A DNA stretch of 5,393 nt from DASTYK01 sp964384585 (GTDB taxonomy: Bacteria; Gemmatimonadota; Gemmatimonadetes; Longimicrobiales; RSA9), in contig CAYLME010000213.1 of the NCBI GenBank assembly GCA_964384585.1, positions 1 to 5,393 on the forward strand, written 5' to 3'. Made by a program: the position numbers and the translations under genes. Positions 5,375 to 5,393 of the stretch are shown here, one piece after another. The stretch's first letter is position 1, and each line of letters begins with the position of its first letter. Below the pieces are notes generated by a model. The model worked only from the letters and a program-made list of their open reading frames with translations. It had not been told where the DNA came from and made no database searches.

Positions 5375-5393
5375 GCGCGATCCTGTGGTGGAG

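Overview
The window is GC-rich bacterial DNA with compact, mixed-strand gene order. A lipobox-bearing serine hydrolase next to a signal-peptide-bearing beta-barrel-like protein indicates a diderm (Gram-negative-type) cell. The style of the small proteins and of the barrel reminds me of Gemmatimonadota or a similar high-GC soil or sediment lineage, but this is an impression and not a demonstrated assignment.

Left part (1-1219, plus strand): the 3' end of an Smr-domain protein; a spacer of about 230 bp holding only a doubtful reading-frame remnant; a class I SAM-dependent methyltransferase whose reading frame is broken by an apparent one-base deletion near 562-566; and a small membrane-anchored acidic protein whose ATG overlaps the methyltransferase stop (ATGA).

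Middle (1241-3019): a TetR-family repressor (minus) and a saccharopine-dehydrogenase-like NAD(P)-binding protein (plus) are divergently transcribed from a 159-bp intergenic region. That region contains two abutting 15-bp palindromes of the form (G/C)TTAC-N5-GTAA(C/G), the best candidate for the TetR operator. This is the clearest regulatory unit in the window: a local repressor probably controlling itself and the oxidoreductase, whose substrate cannot be told from sequence. The oxidoreductase ends convergent with the next block, and a 7-bp-stem hairpin lies between them.

Right part (3129-5393, minus strand): a beta-barrel-like exported protein and a beta-lactamase-fold (serine hydrolase) lipoprotein are separated by only 8 bp, so they are probably co-transcribed. 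About 200 bp downstream is a four-helix integral membrane protein of unknown function. A 15-nt direct repeat occurs at both ends of this membrane gene.

I see no tRNA, rRNA, CRISPR array, insertion sequence or phage gene. Most of the window looks like ordinary chromosomal content; the points worth a second look are the tandem operator, the frameshifted methyltransferase and the divergent active-site motifs of the serine hydrolase.
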